Shown piece by piece: positions 46,092-56,870 of a stretch of 64,000 nucleotides of DNA. Numbering within the stretch: position 1 is the first letter of the stretch; every line of letters starts with the position of its first letter. The position numbers and the translations under genes are program-made. The DNA comes from Maratus speciosus (lineage: Eukaryota; Arthropoda; Arachnida; Araneae; Salticidae): contig OZ010786.1 of assembly GCA_963932465.1 (NCBI GenBank), forward strand, positions 442,420,619-442,484,618, in the 5' to 3' direction. Under the pieces are notes generated by a model. It did not search any database. It had not been told where the DNA came from and saw only the letters and a program-made list of their open reading frames with translations.

Positions 46092-46340
46092 TTAACTTAA
46101 TATGTATAAACTAATGCAGTTATTGAAGATGTCATCTTTCTGCGGACAAGGGACTGAGTCAAGAAGGAAAGAAGGATCATTTTGGATTTTTATGACAGCT
46201 GGGTGCACTTGCGAGGCAGGATCTTTTTTTAAATTTTCTGTCTGTGAGTGTAACTTGCTAGTTCCTTTATACTGGATGTTCCCACAAGAATATATTTCAA
46301 ACTTGTTATCAAAGTCGTACTTGTTTACCAACACAATGTC
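46092..46340 (-). CDS. Orphan ORF inside the MULE (uncertain)
   Basis: An open frame of ~83 residues on the minus strand with a balanced composition unlike the low-complexity ORFs around it (for example KYDFDNKFEIYSCGN and DSVPCPQKDDIFNN). I do not recognise it. There is no ATG at its 5' end; the reading opens after a stop near 46362, and a CAG that could be a splice acceptor lies just inside. It may be an exon of a second MULE gene, a captured host exon, or chance. Confidence 0.25.
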   Translation of the reverse strand, partial: DIVLVNKYDFDNKFEIYSCGNIQYKGTSKLHSQTENLKKDPASQVHPAVIKIQNDPSFLLDSVPCPQKDDIFNNCISLYILS

Positions 46341-46440
46341 CACACCCCTCTGGCTGATGATCTGGTGTCATTTACAGTTTGTTAATATTATTAAGTTCAT
46401 TTGGGGTTTGAAAGTTATTTTACCTATGCACTTTTGGATA

Positions 46441-47570
46441 ACAGTTAAAACAGTTTAAACTTTTCCAAATTTCTACTGCCCCAACCTGAAATTCACCCAC
46501 CCCTTTTCCTGGCCATTTGAATGTTTAAAACTTGTACTTAAAAAAATGAAAGCCTTTAAAAAAATGCATAATATAATTCATTAGTTTACTTAATTATATA
46601 TATTAATTTAACTATATTTATTAGTTTATTTAATTTGTAGGTCCTTAACAGCATTCGAAATCCTTGGCAGAGACCATTAAAAATTCAATCGGACCACTAA
46701 TTTGAAAAATTGAGTGGTCCGCAGGACCCGTAGGTAACTCCCCCCCCCCCTCTCTGACAAGTAAATCAAACAATTTTATTTTATTGAAATAATAATAATA
46801 ATAATAATATTAAAATTGCATTAAATCTTACAGACAGTTGGAATAAATAATCGGAAATAAAATATCTAATTAATAATTTTACAGTTTTTGTTTATGTAGT
46901 TTATTTAATTTTTAGAAAATTATAATCTTACATTTTACCATGCAGAAAATTTTGGATAACTGCAAAGGAAGTTTGTTTTATATTCTATGAGGTAGAGTGG
47001 GGGATCACTCAAGGGATTAAGGGGAGTCTTCACTCACTTGAAAATACCCGCTCTGTAATGTTAAACTAATGGGCAGATTGTTTTCGAATTTCTCATTTAA
47101 ATTTGAATATTTTTAAATTATTTTTTTGTATCTTTATTTTAAAAAAAATCTGCAACCGAAATCGAAAAGGTAAAAAACATTCATATTAAAGATCAAGCTC
47201 AACTCTTCTATACAAAACAAAACAAAACAAAATCATTTACAAATATTCAAATTTAACCGAGAAATTAAAATACAACCGGCCCATTGATTTAGCATTACGT
47301 AGCAGGCGTTTTCAAGTGAGTGAAGACTTAAAGGGACATAATAGAATCTTATGTAGTAGGCCAGTGATGATGACTGCGGACCAGTGACTTTCCTTTTTTA
47401 TCAATTCTACTGCTGCTTCAATTTTTTTTTTGTTTTGGGCCAATGAAAGTCCTTGATTTTTATTAAAAGATTTGTGTAAAATATCCGTTTTCTATATTTT
47501 TGTATTTTTTAGTAAAAAATCTCATGTAGAATATCAATAAACCATATTGTTTACAATTTTAAAGAATTGT
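46441..47570. other. MULE interior, no gene recognised
   Basis: Contains a C run (46741-46750) and two similar phrases near 47020-47050 and 47310-47330 (CAAG-TGAGTGAAGACT type, inverted), which may mark a small foldback of ~320 bp. Confidence 0.35.
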
Positions 47571-47737
47571 TTAACCCTTTCCGGCACACTGTGCCCGGGT
47601 CCGGATACCTAATTTTAATTCCAAACTTACGAACGGCACCAAGAATATTTTAGTAAAATTTTGCTTTTACAATGAATAGTTAAAATAACATGTTTTTAAT
47701 TTTTTTAAAAGTCGTTTTAAAATTCCGGTGTCAGTCA

Positions 47738-50571
47738 CACTGCAAATAGAAGCGTCTTAAATTTAGACACATATGTGACTGAAAAAGAATTTTAGACACT
47801 TAAGTGTCTTAATCTGAAAATTAAGACACCATAGATGTCTTAATTTAAGATACATAAGCGTCTTACTATGACCATGGTGTAAACGAACTGAGAATAATGT
47901 CTAAAATATCCGCAAACGTCTTATTTTAAGACACTTCATTGCTTTAAACGTATCTTAATTTAAGACGTTTTGATTCTTCCGACGCAATAACCACCAGGGG
48001 GCACTAGCACTCCCAGTTGCGCATGCGTTTTAGATGTCTTCGTTCGAAGTGGTATACGTTGTAATTCAAACAAAGTTTGTTTTTATGTACGCGTGTATTT
48101 TAATTCGTTTTTTGCGAAATGTGAAGTACTGTGATTTTAATTCGTATTAACTTGGAGTATTTATTTATTCAATACATACATCTGACGTGTGTGCTCGACA
48201 TCAAATGTCTCTTAGAAGCTGTCGTCGATACAAGGGCGGGATAGACACAGAACAGAAGTAGACGACGGTTGAAGATTACACCCGGAAATTCTACAAAGCG
48301 TGTGCAATGGGCTTAGTGTTAACTCGTATCAATTTATATCAATAATATTGTGTTATTCATCTTCGTCCTGTCGAAGCTGGCAAAAAAAAAGAAACTTTTG
48401 TCTGGCGGGTCCTGTTTTTAGGATGAAACATCTCATTCTTTAAATATGGCTAGTCGGATGTATTATGGGATTACCTTTTAAACTGATGAAAGTCTTTCTC
48501 CCTCACTGTGGTTGTGGTAGTTTTTAAAATTTCAAATCGAGGAATATTTCTTACCTCTTGCAGCAACTCAAGTAAGTTTCTTTATAGTAGTAAAATTAGT
48601 GTATTTTATGATTTTATTTACTGTACTAAACAAAATCCTGCATGAAATTTAATTAGTTTTGAATCTGTTCGCAAAAAACCCCACTAATTCTAGAAGTATA
48701 TATTTTTAAACTTATGACGTTCTTTTTTATTACGAATTATATATTCAATGTCAGTTCTTAGTTTCAATGGATAATTTTTATCTCGCAGTAAATGACGGCC
48801 ACAAGGAAGTAAAGAAAAAAAATTGAAAGATGACCTAATGCTTTCTTACTTCCTGGCATAAAACCGCAGATTAAAAAAAGATAAATAAAGTAAATGAGAC
48901 TGGTCTATTATATGAAGCTGCCTGTAAAAATATACATATGTATTTGATTTGCAATCAACTCTAATACTGATTTTTTTATTATTTTTAATAAAAAAGTAAT
49001 TTGAAATTTATAATGGGAAAAAGTAAAAACCTCTAACTAGATTTCGTATTTAAAATTGTGGTAACTTTATTTATATGCACTTATACGAAAAATACAAAAA
49101 TGACAGATGTTACTGTATATATTTAAGACGATAAGACGAAAGAAGTTTGGAAATCATAAGTTATTTTTTCCTCATGTTTTTAATATAGAATATGTACTTA
49201 TTTGTTTTTATTGATAGTTGAATAGCTTTTGTGAGTACCCTCTGATCTACATAAAAACTTGCCCATGTGGAAATATAAATTTTTTAAAAACATAATTTTT
49301 AAATAAGTATTTTCATTTTTTTTTTTTTTTTTTGGGGGGGGGGTGGATTTTGCATGAATTTTTGTAAAGCTGATATCTTAAATCTTGCACTGATTATAAT
49401 GAAAGTTTTGAACTTTTAGAGTAGGACAAGTTTAAGACAGCAAATATATTTAACAAAATACCAAAGTCATTTTTTCCCCAATGTTATTAAAGTAGAATAT
49501 TTATTTATTTATTTTCATTATTCATAGTTAAATGGCTGTTGTGATTATCAAGTGATGTATATGTAAAATTGCCTATGTGGCAATATATTTTTTTATATTT
49601 TCATTTTTTTTTGGGGGGGGGGGGGATTTTTGCAATTTTCGTACATCTGATATTTTAAATCTTTTTCCACATTCAACCGAGTATAATAAATATTTTGAAC
49701 TTTTAGAGTAGGACAAGATTATAAAATATATATATATATTTATCTATGTACCTTAAAAGCCCTTAATAGCGAACACTTCGGGACCGCGGAATTTGTCCGA
49801 TAATTGGAGATGTCTACTTTTTTGAGGTAAAAATATACAAATATGTATGTCTGCTGATTAAAAAAGTATTCGTTAAATAGAGGTGTTCACTATTCGAGAA
49901 TGTCCATTAACCTCCACAACGGATACTCCCGAATACCGGACATCTCAATTTAGACAACTATAATGCAGGGTTGCGTTTTTTGCAAAAGTACTTCTTGATT
50001 AAAGGAAGGGCAAACTGGGAAGTGCCCCGTCCCCCTACGACTGTAGTGCCCCCAAATTTGATGTGCAATATTTGTAAAGCTTATATTTTAAATCTGTTTC
50101 GAAATTGTACTGATTATAATCAATATTTTGAACTTTTAAAGTAAAATAAGGTTAAAAACAAAATAAATTTTAAAAAATCTAATATTTAGATAAATATTTT
50201 TTGTTTTTTAATCTTGTTCTACTCCTGAAGTTCAAGATATTGATTATAATCAGTACAATGTCGTAAAAGATTTAAATTATCAACGTAACGAAAATTGTAT
50301 ACCAAAACTGAGAGCACCAAAAAAATCAGGCTGTATTGGGGGGGGGGGAGGGGCAGGACCACAGCCAAATATTTTTCTAGGATTCAACGTGGTCAAACAT
50401 GGCTACGTATGATGCTTACAAAAAAATGGATGCGATTCAGACGTTTGAAGTGTCTGAAATTCAGACGCAAAAAGTGTCTGAAAAAATTCAGACATTTTAA
50501 AATGTCTGAAAATTGAACACTCCATTTCAGACACTTAAGTGTCTGAATTTCAGACATTTTAATTTAGAGTG
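47738..50571. mobile_element. CACTA-like non-autonomous element, 2.8 kb, with subterminal repeats
   Basis: Ends are CACTGCAAATAGAAGCGTCT and, on the other side, the complement of CACTCTAAATTAAAATGTCT. A 2-bp repeat CA flanks it (47736-47737, 50572-50573). Both ends are packed with GTGTCT/AGACAC subterminal repeats, including the palindrome AGACACTTAAGTGTCT near 47804 and 50529. CACTA/EnSpm elements have CACT ends, 2-3-bp duplications and such subterminal repeats. No transposase was recognised, so the class is tentative. Confidence 0.6.
49335..50156. repeat. Three diverged copies of a ~110-bp block inside the CACTA-like element
   Basis: Copies near 49335-49436, 49606-49730 and 50040-50156 share a G run or CCCCC, TGATATNTTAAATCT, GATTATAAT and TTTTGAACTTTTAGAGTA. 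A shorter inverted fragment is at 50225-50290. Confidence 0.6.
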
Positions 50572-50622
50572 CAATCATTTCTTTATTTTACAACAAAAAT
50601 TGCCTGTGCCGGAAAGGGTTAA

Positions 50623-52314
50623 ACAAAAATTCTGCACCATTCAATGGTAACAATGAATAAATAAATAAATATAATTGGAATATTTTTTTTCAATAACAAT
50701 CTTTAACTGTTGATATTTGTCACACATTTGGTCATGTTTACAAGGTAAATTTAATGATGTGTGAAATGTGATCCATATAATGCAAAATTTTTACACTGGC
50801 TGTAAAAACGTTATATTTATAACGAATAAAAATTTCAGAGTTTGGGCAACAAGATTTATTTATTTTTTTTTAAATTATGAAACAACCAAACGTGAAAAAA
50901 CAATTATAAAAAACAAACCTTTCAAAAAGAATGGACAACAAGGACTATTTATTTATTTATTATGAAACAACCAAACATGAAAAAACAAACTAATAAAAAT
51001 TTCAAAAAGTTTGGACACCAAGAACTATTATTTTTTTTAATTATGAAATGAAACAATTAATTATGAATATTTATGAATAATTAATTATGAAAGAAGAAGA
51101 AAATGTCATCAACAACTTTTAACGATATTTTCACAGAAAAATATAAATTCAGACAAAATGGAGCTAAATATATAAAATTTAGGGTGTATTTTCTCTGAAT
51201 TTTCATTGAAATGTCTTCCATAAAATACATTTATTTAACTGAAACATTTACTTAACTATATTAAACTTTACTTAACATTTAGTTAGCAGTTATGTGAATT
51301 GGAAATTTACTGTATTTTTCAAGGTCTTTTTTGTGTCGTTTATATCTAAAAGACAGTTTTGGCGGTATTTGTTCAAAGGGGAAAAAATTAACGCTGAAAC
51401 TATTGGCACTTCTGGTTTCATTCACAGCTATCAAATAGTTTTTAAATTCTGATAACTTAGATTTTTTTAATAATACAATAAATGTAAGCGTAAATTTGGA
51501 AAGTTAAAAATGTGGGCTGTAGTAAAATGTAATATAAAGAAAATGTAAATTTTAGACAAAAATCTCATTTTAAACGTAATCAGATATCCAAATTTGTATA
51601 CTATTTTTCATTTTTTATTGATACTTTAGTTAAATTAGTTTAGTGATACTTTTGTTGTTTTAGTTTACCGATATCTCACTGAATTTTTACGCTATTTGAC
51701 TGATTTTTTTTAATAAATTTCTCCATAGAGTTGACTATTAAATTATGTAAAAGGTTCCTTGTATCATTCGCGCATGCGCAAATAAAAATTATTTTATACA
51801 ACTTTCCATATTTTCTTAAATATTTAATATATTTATATTCCAATTGTACTATATTGTTTCTACTACAGTTTGTCAATTTATCTGAAACTATCGTTAAATT
51901 TGGTTAAAAATCCTGCATGTTATAAGAAAAAACATTCAAGAATTTTTTTAATTAAAAAAATCGATATATTTCTCTTAATATACGCACTATTCTTACACAA
52001 ATGAATACACATATTTTACAATGTCTGCTTATGTATATTCCGTAGCGATAGATCATTTCGTGCATTTTATTTTACAAAGTGATCCCAAGTATTATTTTTT
52101 TCTTTAATTTTTTGTTGATCCCCAAATTGTTCCCTTATGAAATTGACATTGATAAATATGAAGTCAAACTTTTTCTTTTTAATCCTAAAATTCCAGAAGA
52201 ATCTGACAAGTATATTTTTAAATATTCGGCAAAATGTCTAAAATTGAAAGTTGCCGGTCATTAATGAACATATAGTGTACATTCCAGTTTTTATAAACAG
52301 TACATATGATTATA
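50623..52314. other. MULE interior, no gene recognised
   Basis: Three loosely similar segments (AATTATGAAACAACCAAAC, AATTTCAAAAAG) recur at 50870-51060. No coding sequence recognised. Confidence 0.4.
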
Positions 52315-52974
52315 CAGTAGACTCCCTTAAATCTGCACAGCTTTGAACCAGAGATTGCTGGATTTTAGAATTTTGTGGATTTCTGGTCATTGCTTTGTTT
52401 ACATTTTTAACACAGAAATTTGAATGTAATAATGCAATCAAAATTCTAGTGAACACTTACAGTATAGTAAAATATTAAAATAATAAAGTAAAGTAATAAA
52501 CTAAAATGATAAAAAGTAAGATAAGTTAAAAAATGATTGAATTATTAAAAGTAAAGGTCAAGTAAATAATTAATACTGTATTTAATTAACTATGCGTAAA
52601 AAAGATGAGATACATTTTTCATAAATTATTGAATGAAACTTGCTTTATAAAGGTACCCTATTAATTCAGATCAAATGATAAAATAAGTAAGTTTTATTTC
52701 AGGTTTAGTCAGTCTTAATAACCAAAAAAGCTTGATAAATACCTAAATATTTTTGGTAAAAAGATTACCAGTAATATCAGCAATATCTTGCTTTTTTCAG
52801 AAAGAAATTTATACTTCCTTCATGAAAAACCAGACATAATATCGATAATTACATGTTAAAATACATACGGAAAGATATAAATTTAAAAAAAATCGGTAAC
52901 TTTGCCCTTACATCTGAACTGGAAGTTTCATTGTTTACATCTGCGATGATGTGCAGATTTGAGGGAGTCTACTG
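52315..52974. mobile_element. pogo-like MITE inside the MULE (660 bp)
   Basis: TIRs of 25 bp with one mismatch: CAGTAGACTCCCTTAAATCT... and ...GATTTGAGGGAGTCTACTG, flanked by TA (52313-52314, 52975-52976). It lies just downstream of the MULE transposase reading frame. Confidence 0.75.
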
Positions 52975-53019
52975 TATAAGGAGTCCACAATAATAACAAA
53001 ATTAAAAAAATTTCTTAAT

Positions 53020-55229
53020 TCAAAACTGCTCCGTTGTGTGTGGAATCTCAAACGTGCCATCTATTAATATGTTTGATGAATCAGATTTATTTTGTGTTGA
53101 TAGGCTGTTCAATTCCTTATCATTTTTCTTCACCCGTTTTCTCCTCAATGGAAGATCAAGATTTGCATTACTTATTTTTATATTATTTTTCTTCTTATTT
53201 TCATTTTTTTAGTAAGTGTAAGTCCTTCTTCTTTTTTAGCTTTTGTTAAAGCATACCTCAATGCGGGTTGTAATGAACAATTCAATTTGTTCAATTCTAT
53301 TGGCTCATTAATGTCAAAAGACAGTGATCGGATTTGTGTTAAAGTTTCTCTTACTGTGGCCCCTTCATTTGAAACAGACTTGGGTGGCTCTACTGACTCT
53401 CTTCCATTTTTTCATTTGCTATGGTTTCATATCGATCATCAGATACTACTTCATTTAAATTTGAAGTAGGTAATTCTGTAATATTTTTTTTTAAACATAT
53501 ACCTTTGACTGATATATCCAAGTTAAGATATGGACTATGCTTGAATTTCTTTGATAAAATGTCCCATGTTATGTTGGTAGATCGAAACACAGCAAAAAAT
53601 GCTTACAAAGCCACTTATTTCTTCGCCAACCATAGCACTTGCAAGAAGGCATATCATCATCATTACCAAAATGTACTTGGTGAAAAGAGTTATTATTTGT
53701 CTGACTGCGTACTTTGAAACAAATTCTAGAACCTAAAATGAATGCGACATCACATGGTTTAATAGTTTTGACTAAACACATTCTTTTCATGCAGTGCGAA
53801 ATAAATGGCCTTGGTCTATCGACCAGGTACGCTCGAACCTCTGCAGATTATTTTCTGTAACCAGAGGAGTATTTTATGTTTAACTCTTCATATGACTCGA
53901 AACTATCAGGAATAAATTTAGTAATTACTAAATTTAGCATACTGCTTAAAGGCATTTGTATTTTGTTATGCAAGTAATCATACTTTAGGCGTCTGTTTTG
54001 ATTTTCAACTCCATTATTCGTATTAATAGGCAGATCCATTTCATCTTTACGAAAAGCTCATACCCACCTTTTATGGACAGAAAACCACTCTTTTTTAAAC
54101 CACCTTTGCAATTTATCATTTGTCTTCCAAAAATTGCAGTTTTTCAATTCTCTCATAGCTTTACCAAAAGCTTCAACTGATTCAGCATTTGCAACTTTCC
54201 GTAGATGTTTAAAAAAATCATCTCTCTGGGTTTGATGAACACCATTTGATGATTTATTTACCCAACGCCTCCAGGCTTGCTCTCGATGAAAATCACACAA
54301 GAATACAAAAGTTTTAGAGAAAACAGTTTCGATCGCGTTAATTTCCTGTTCACAGATATCGGTCATAAAATATTTTGGATTCCATGATGGGTTCTCTTCT
54401 TTTAATATATTTACTGCTTCAATAATACTAGCAGTTGTTTCATCTTGTGTAATAAATATAGAAACATCTTGATAGTTTACATTGGTTTTCAGACATAAGA
54501 AAAATAATGGCAAAGTATATTTTGTTGTTCGATATGTCGCATCTAAGAGACACAAGGTATTTCCATAGCGTTGGAGCAAATACTTTTGTTTTGCTGACTG
54601 ATAGACTAACAACATACTGTTCGTGATATTTTCTTCAGTATCGTTGGTTTCAGTTTCATGGTAAGGTCGAAAAAAGAAGAAATCATCAGGATATTTTATC
54701 AAATGTTCATTTATCATGTGTTGGACATTTTCCTGTTCATTGGTTGAATAGGATAACTTCTGAAAAGTTCTCTTTACTATGTTCCGAATGTCTTCTGATG
54801 AGGGAAAATATCTTCTGTTTGATTTTGAGGGGAATCCCGGTGTTTCATGAAAGAGTTCCTTTGTTACATAGTGGTGCAGATAACGTGTGATGTCCACAGT
54901 ATCCGTTACTGATTCAGCAACAAGCTCTTTCATTTTCAGCTTTACTTTTTCATAAATAGACTGGTGGTTTTCTGCTGCTTCTCCAACAGGATGCATGGCA
55001 TGTTCCGATTCTGTAGCTGGAAGGGTTAAGATGAATTTTTTAACTACTCTGACTTCTTTTTTCTGTAGCGATTTCCTTAGTTTTTTGGATGCCTTTATTC
55101 TGCAGTATTTGTTATTTGTATCAATTTTAAATTCTGGAAATGTAAATATTTCTTTCAATGAAATTTGGGCTGGACAAACTAATTTCGTGAAACATTGCAC
55201 AATTTTTTTTTATTTTGTTCCTTGTGCAT
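53020..55229 (-). pseudogene. MULE (Phantom-type) transposase pseudogene
   Basis: Minus-strand reading from an ATG at 55229 to a TGA at 53020. A one-base shift in an A run separates that ATG from the long open frame ending at 54058. In that frame, residues 85-150 resemble the CARF/ALS2CR8 type of N-terminal region (NRRYFPSSEDIRN). The MULE DDE core follows: LLDATYRT (Asp ~220), FMTDICEQ (Asp ~281) and FLCDFHREQAWRRW (Glu ~307). A TGA near 54050 is followed in frame by NTNNGVENQNRRLKYDYL. A TAA near 53849 follows, then the SWIM zinc finger (CKC...CKH, about 53590-53640) and a frameshift. The tail ends IPHTTEQF. In active elements this protein cuts at the TIRs; here at least two stops and two or three frameshifts make it dead. 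Confidence 0.85.
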
Positions 55230-55834
55230 GATCGCTTCTTCTTTTTTCTTAATTTTTCCTATGCAAATTCGCTTTGAATGAAATATGGCGATCTAGACCA
55301 TACTTGCAGTCAAATGTTAGTTGATTTACAAAAATATAAGGTAAGGTATCAAACCACAAAATGTAACTATTTCCTTTTTATGAATGTAATTCGGATTGTG
55401 AAAAATCTTTTGCACGTGCAGTCCGCACACAGAATTTTGTAAATGTTTCATTTTCATGTTGTTTAATTTTTTTATATCCTTCTTGAATTGAGTCTGTTAA
55501 AAATACATTCATTGTTTGGATCTTTCGCGCTTTAAACTTTGAAGGTTGTTTTGAGAACTATAACGGCAAGGTCTCGAATGATCAAATATCTTCCGCGCTG
55601 TTTTGTTTTTGGAGCAGACGACAAGGCTGAGTTCAAATGCGCATGCGCCTATTTTGTGGCTCTTATTTGCTGCAACAACCGCTCCCCTATTTAGATGCGG
55701 AATGTCTGTTTTTTAATTAAACCAAGTATTGTTTTTCTGGTGTGAATTAGGTAAATGCGAATAATAAAATCTATTAAATTCAAAACAGTGTTGTTTACAT
55801 ATATCCAAAGCTGCGCACTAAAGGGTTAATTTAG

Positions 55835-55875
55835 TGGTGTCAATTGGTTCTCTGCAGCGCCAATGTTCCATCACT
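55835..55875. repeat. Fragment of the CAGTGGTGG MITE family
   Basis: GTGTCAATTGG ... GCGCCAATGTTCCATCACTG resembles the right end of the MITE at 40491-40660. Confidence 0.4.
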
Positions 55876-56169
55876 GGTTACACACACCAAAGAAACGTAT
55901 ATTCTCATTTAAAAAGGTAAAAGATTGTACAATAATTGCATGGAAATAAAGTAAATTATTTTTATTGTCGTTTAATCATTTATAACGCGAATCCACAAAT
56001 CTCCGTAATTGTAACCACCGTATATTAAGTAGATTTCGTATGAAATTCTTCCTCTTACATTCTCCGCTATCTTGGAATTTCTGAAACTTTCTGTAGGTCT
56101 ATGCCGATCATGACCACTAGAATCCAAAACCACCCCTGTTCAAAACTATATATATATATATCACTTTTT

Positions 56170-56870
56170 TATAGACACGATAAGTTCTATAATTCTGCAC
56201 AAATCTCTTCCAAACTGATACATAAAATTAAGCGGCAGAAAATCTCGGTCAATTTCGTTAATGCACAAAATCGGACCAAAGGGATGGGAAAAGGGGGGAT
56301 TTTTGTGAAAAAAAAAAACCCATAGCTTCTTAAATTTAATGCATGCCAAATCAGTTTAAAGATACTAATACTTCTAGGAAAAGGGCCAAAAATTTATGTA
56401 TAACAAATTTTTGATATAGTTAACAATGGGCTCAAGGGGCGAAAAAAATGGGGTTTTGAATAGAAGAAAAATCATAACTTTTTTAATTCACAAGATATTA
56501 AATCCACTTAAATTTATTAAAAAGTTTCTTAGTCTTATCTGCAACTTTTATGCTGGTAAGTTTTTGATAGGACATACAATTACAGCAAAAAATTAATGAA
56601 TAAAATAAAAAAAACAGCAAAAAAGGGGGAGGGGTGAAAAAGAAAAAATCCCTAATTTCGTCAATTCATAAGACTTCAAGTAGGATTAAATTTGTTATAA
56701 ATCTTCTTAAAATTATCTATAACTTTTATATTAACAAGTTTTTAATCGGACCAACTCTTACAGCAAAAATAAATTAATTAATAAATAAAAAAGATAAAAT
56801 AAAAATAGAGGTTGAAGAAAAAACTATCGTGTTAACATGATTCTGACAAAATCAGCTCTTAAGCTCTTAC
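56170..56870. repeat. Diverged tandem repeat, ~150-180-bp unit, about 4-5 copies
   Basis: Units share a G-rich box (GGGATGGGAAAAGGGG, GGGGCGAAAAAAATGGGG, GGGGGAGGGG), then AATCCCTAATTT/CATAACTTTTTTAATTCA, and TTACAGCAAAAA. Equivalent points are near 56321, 56472, 56651 and 56822. Old satellite-like array. Confidence 0.6.

Larger units (their letters stand above)
47575..50618. mobile_element. TTAA-flanked piggyBac-like MITE, copy 12, split by a CACTA-like element
   Basis: TTAA at 47571-47574 and 50619-50622. Perfect 14-bp TIRs, CCCTTTCCGGCACA and TGTGCCGGAAAGGG. The left part (47575-47737) keeps the GCACCAAGAATATTTT ... AATTCCGGTGT core; only ~45 bp remain right of the insert, so the host MITE was ~210 bp. 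Confidence 0.8.
45027..55687 (-). mobile_element. Phantom-type MULE DNA transposon, 10.66 kb
   Basis: TIRs of ~85 bp: GGGGAGCGGTTGTTGCAGCA... (45027-45111) and the complement (55603-55687), about 90% identical by eye. They are flanked by the 9-bp repeat TATTTAAAT / TATTTAGAT (one mismatch). A 9-bp duplication is the MULE norm. A MULE transposase pseudogene lies on the minus strand near the right end. The other ~8 kb is mostly non-coding and houses a TTAA MITE with a CACTA-like insert, plus a pogo-like MITE. Confidence 0.85.
44935..55825. mobile_element. TTAA-flanked piggyBac-like MITE, copy 11, split by a MULE
   Basis: Left half 44935-45026 starts CCCTTTAATTCCC after TTAA (44931-44934). Right half 55688-55825 ends CACTAAAGGG before TTAA (55826-55829). 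Joined, the halves would make a ~220-bp MITE whose ACACCAGAAAG and TTTCTGGTGTG core elements lie on opposite sides of the break. The 10.66-kb MULE sits between. Confidence 0.7.

Noticed and set aside
53998..55231. Plus-strand ORFs of 60-78 codons within the MULE gene
   Set aside because: Antisense shadows of the transposase pseudogene.
45027..55687. The inverted repeat at 45.0 and 55.7 kb as a Maverick/Polinton
   Set aside because: TIRs start GGGGAGCGG with a 9-bp duplication, and the only protein recognised is a MULE transposase; no polymerase B, integrase or capsid genes are visible.
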